Shown piece by piece: positions 23,514 through 23,563 of a DNA stretch of 23,563 nt. This DNA comes from CAYREV01 sp964423345. GTDB lineage: Bacteria > Bacteroidota > Rhodothermia > Balneolales > Balneolaceae. A model generated the notes under the pieces. It ran no database searches. It saw only the letters and a list, made by a program, of their open reading frames with translations, and was not told the DNA's origin. The stretch spans positions 1-23,563 of the forward strand of contig CAYREV010000031.1 of the NCBI GenBank assembly GCA_964423345.1, read 5' to 3'. Position 1 is the stretch's first letter, and each line of letters opens with the position of its first letter. Made by a program: the position numbers and the translations under genes.

Positions 23514-23527
23514 CTTCCGGCTTCCGG
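23514..23527. repeat. Second heptamer tandem repeat (CTTCCGG)2
   Basis: CTTCCGG occurs twice in tandem 13 bp beyond the GGTTACT array. An imperfect third unit (CTCCGA) precedes it and CCTTC follows. Two different heptamer arrays in one short leader suggest a dispersed intergenic repeat element. Confidence 0.6.
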
Positions 23528-23563
23528 CCTTCAGTCAGTGCATTATAAACTAAAATTGAGTCT

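Overview
This is a chromosomal window of housekeeping and catabolic genes from a Gram-negative, Bacteroidota-like heterotroph. A member of the Balneolaceae/Rhodothermota is my best guess, from gene content only. The pointers are a DUF3127 protein with an SSB-like tail, a large DUF5117/DUF4953-type zinc metalloprotease with a lipoprotein-like signal, a B12-dependent methylmalonyl-CoA mutase with MutA and MutB subunits, weak or absent Shine-Dalgarno sequences, and a promoter upstream of the tRNA gene that fits the Bacteroidota -33/-7 pattern (TTG, 20 nt, TAnnTTTG). No phage, insertion sequence, CRISPR array or complete defence system is visible.

Layout. Positions 1-462 hold the C-terminal end of an FAD/Fe-S oxidase, convergent with recN (635-2341, minus). 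A 380-bp spacer with a strong hairpin separates recN from an RluD-type pseudouridine synthase (2723-3745, plus), which converges on the metalloprotease gene (3761-6391, minus). Next comes a small tRNA locus: promoter, decayed tRNA-Arg relic, intact tRNA-Arg(ACG), terminator. After it lies a multicopper oxidase gene (7107-8984) whose copper motifs are in an unusual, permuted order. DUF3127 (9209-9592) and a GT4-like glycosyltransferase (9764-11050, minus) converge over what looks like frameshifted gene debris. A possible small secreted peptide, a cold-shock protein with a clean terminator, and a dodecin follow.

The minus-strand block 11910-15669 reads, in transcription order: a three-PAS protein without an output domain, SufE, and a membrane-bound hybrid histidine kinase. 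The kinase is preceded by a 16-bp direct repeat that forms part of a three-fold CTATTAA array.

The last third is a propionyl-CoA/branched-chain module. A short/branched-chain-type acyl-CoA dehydrogenase (15898-17061, minus) is divergent from mutA-mutB-meaB (17312-22588, plus). The dehydrogenase would act on branched acyl-CoAs from Ile/Val. The mutase converts the (R)-methylmalonyl-CoA arising from propionyl-CoA into succinyl-CoA, and MeaB protects and loads the cobalamin enzyme. Propionyl-CoA carboxylase and the epimerase are not in this window. The window closes with cdaA (c-di-AMP synthase, minus), whose GTG start is next to a heptanucleotide tandem repeat.

I found no convincing wholly new system. 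The most interesting items are the permuted multicopper oxidase, the tRNA-Arg relic with a hairpin in place of its D-arm, the phased repeats upstream of the hybrid kinase, the SSB-like tail of the DUF3127 protein, and gene debris at convergent junctions.
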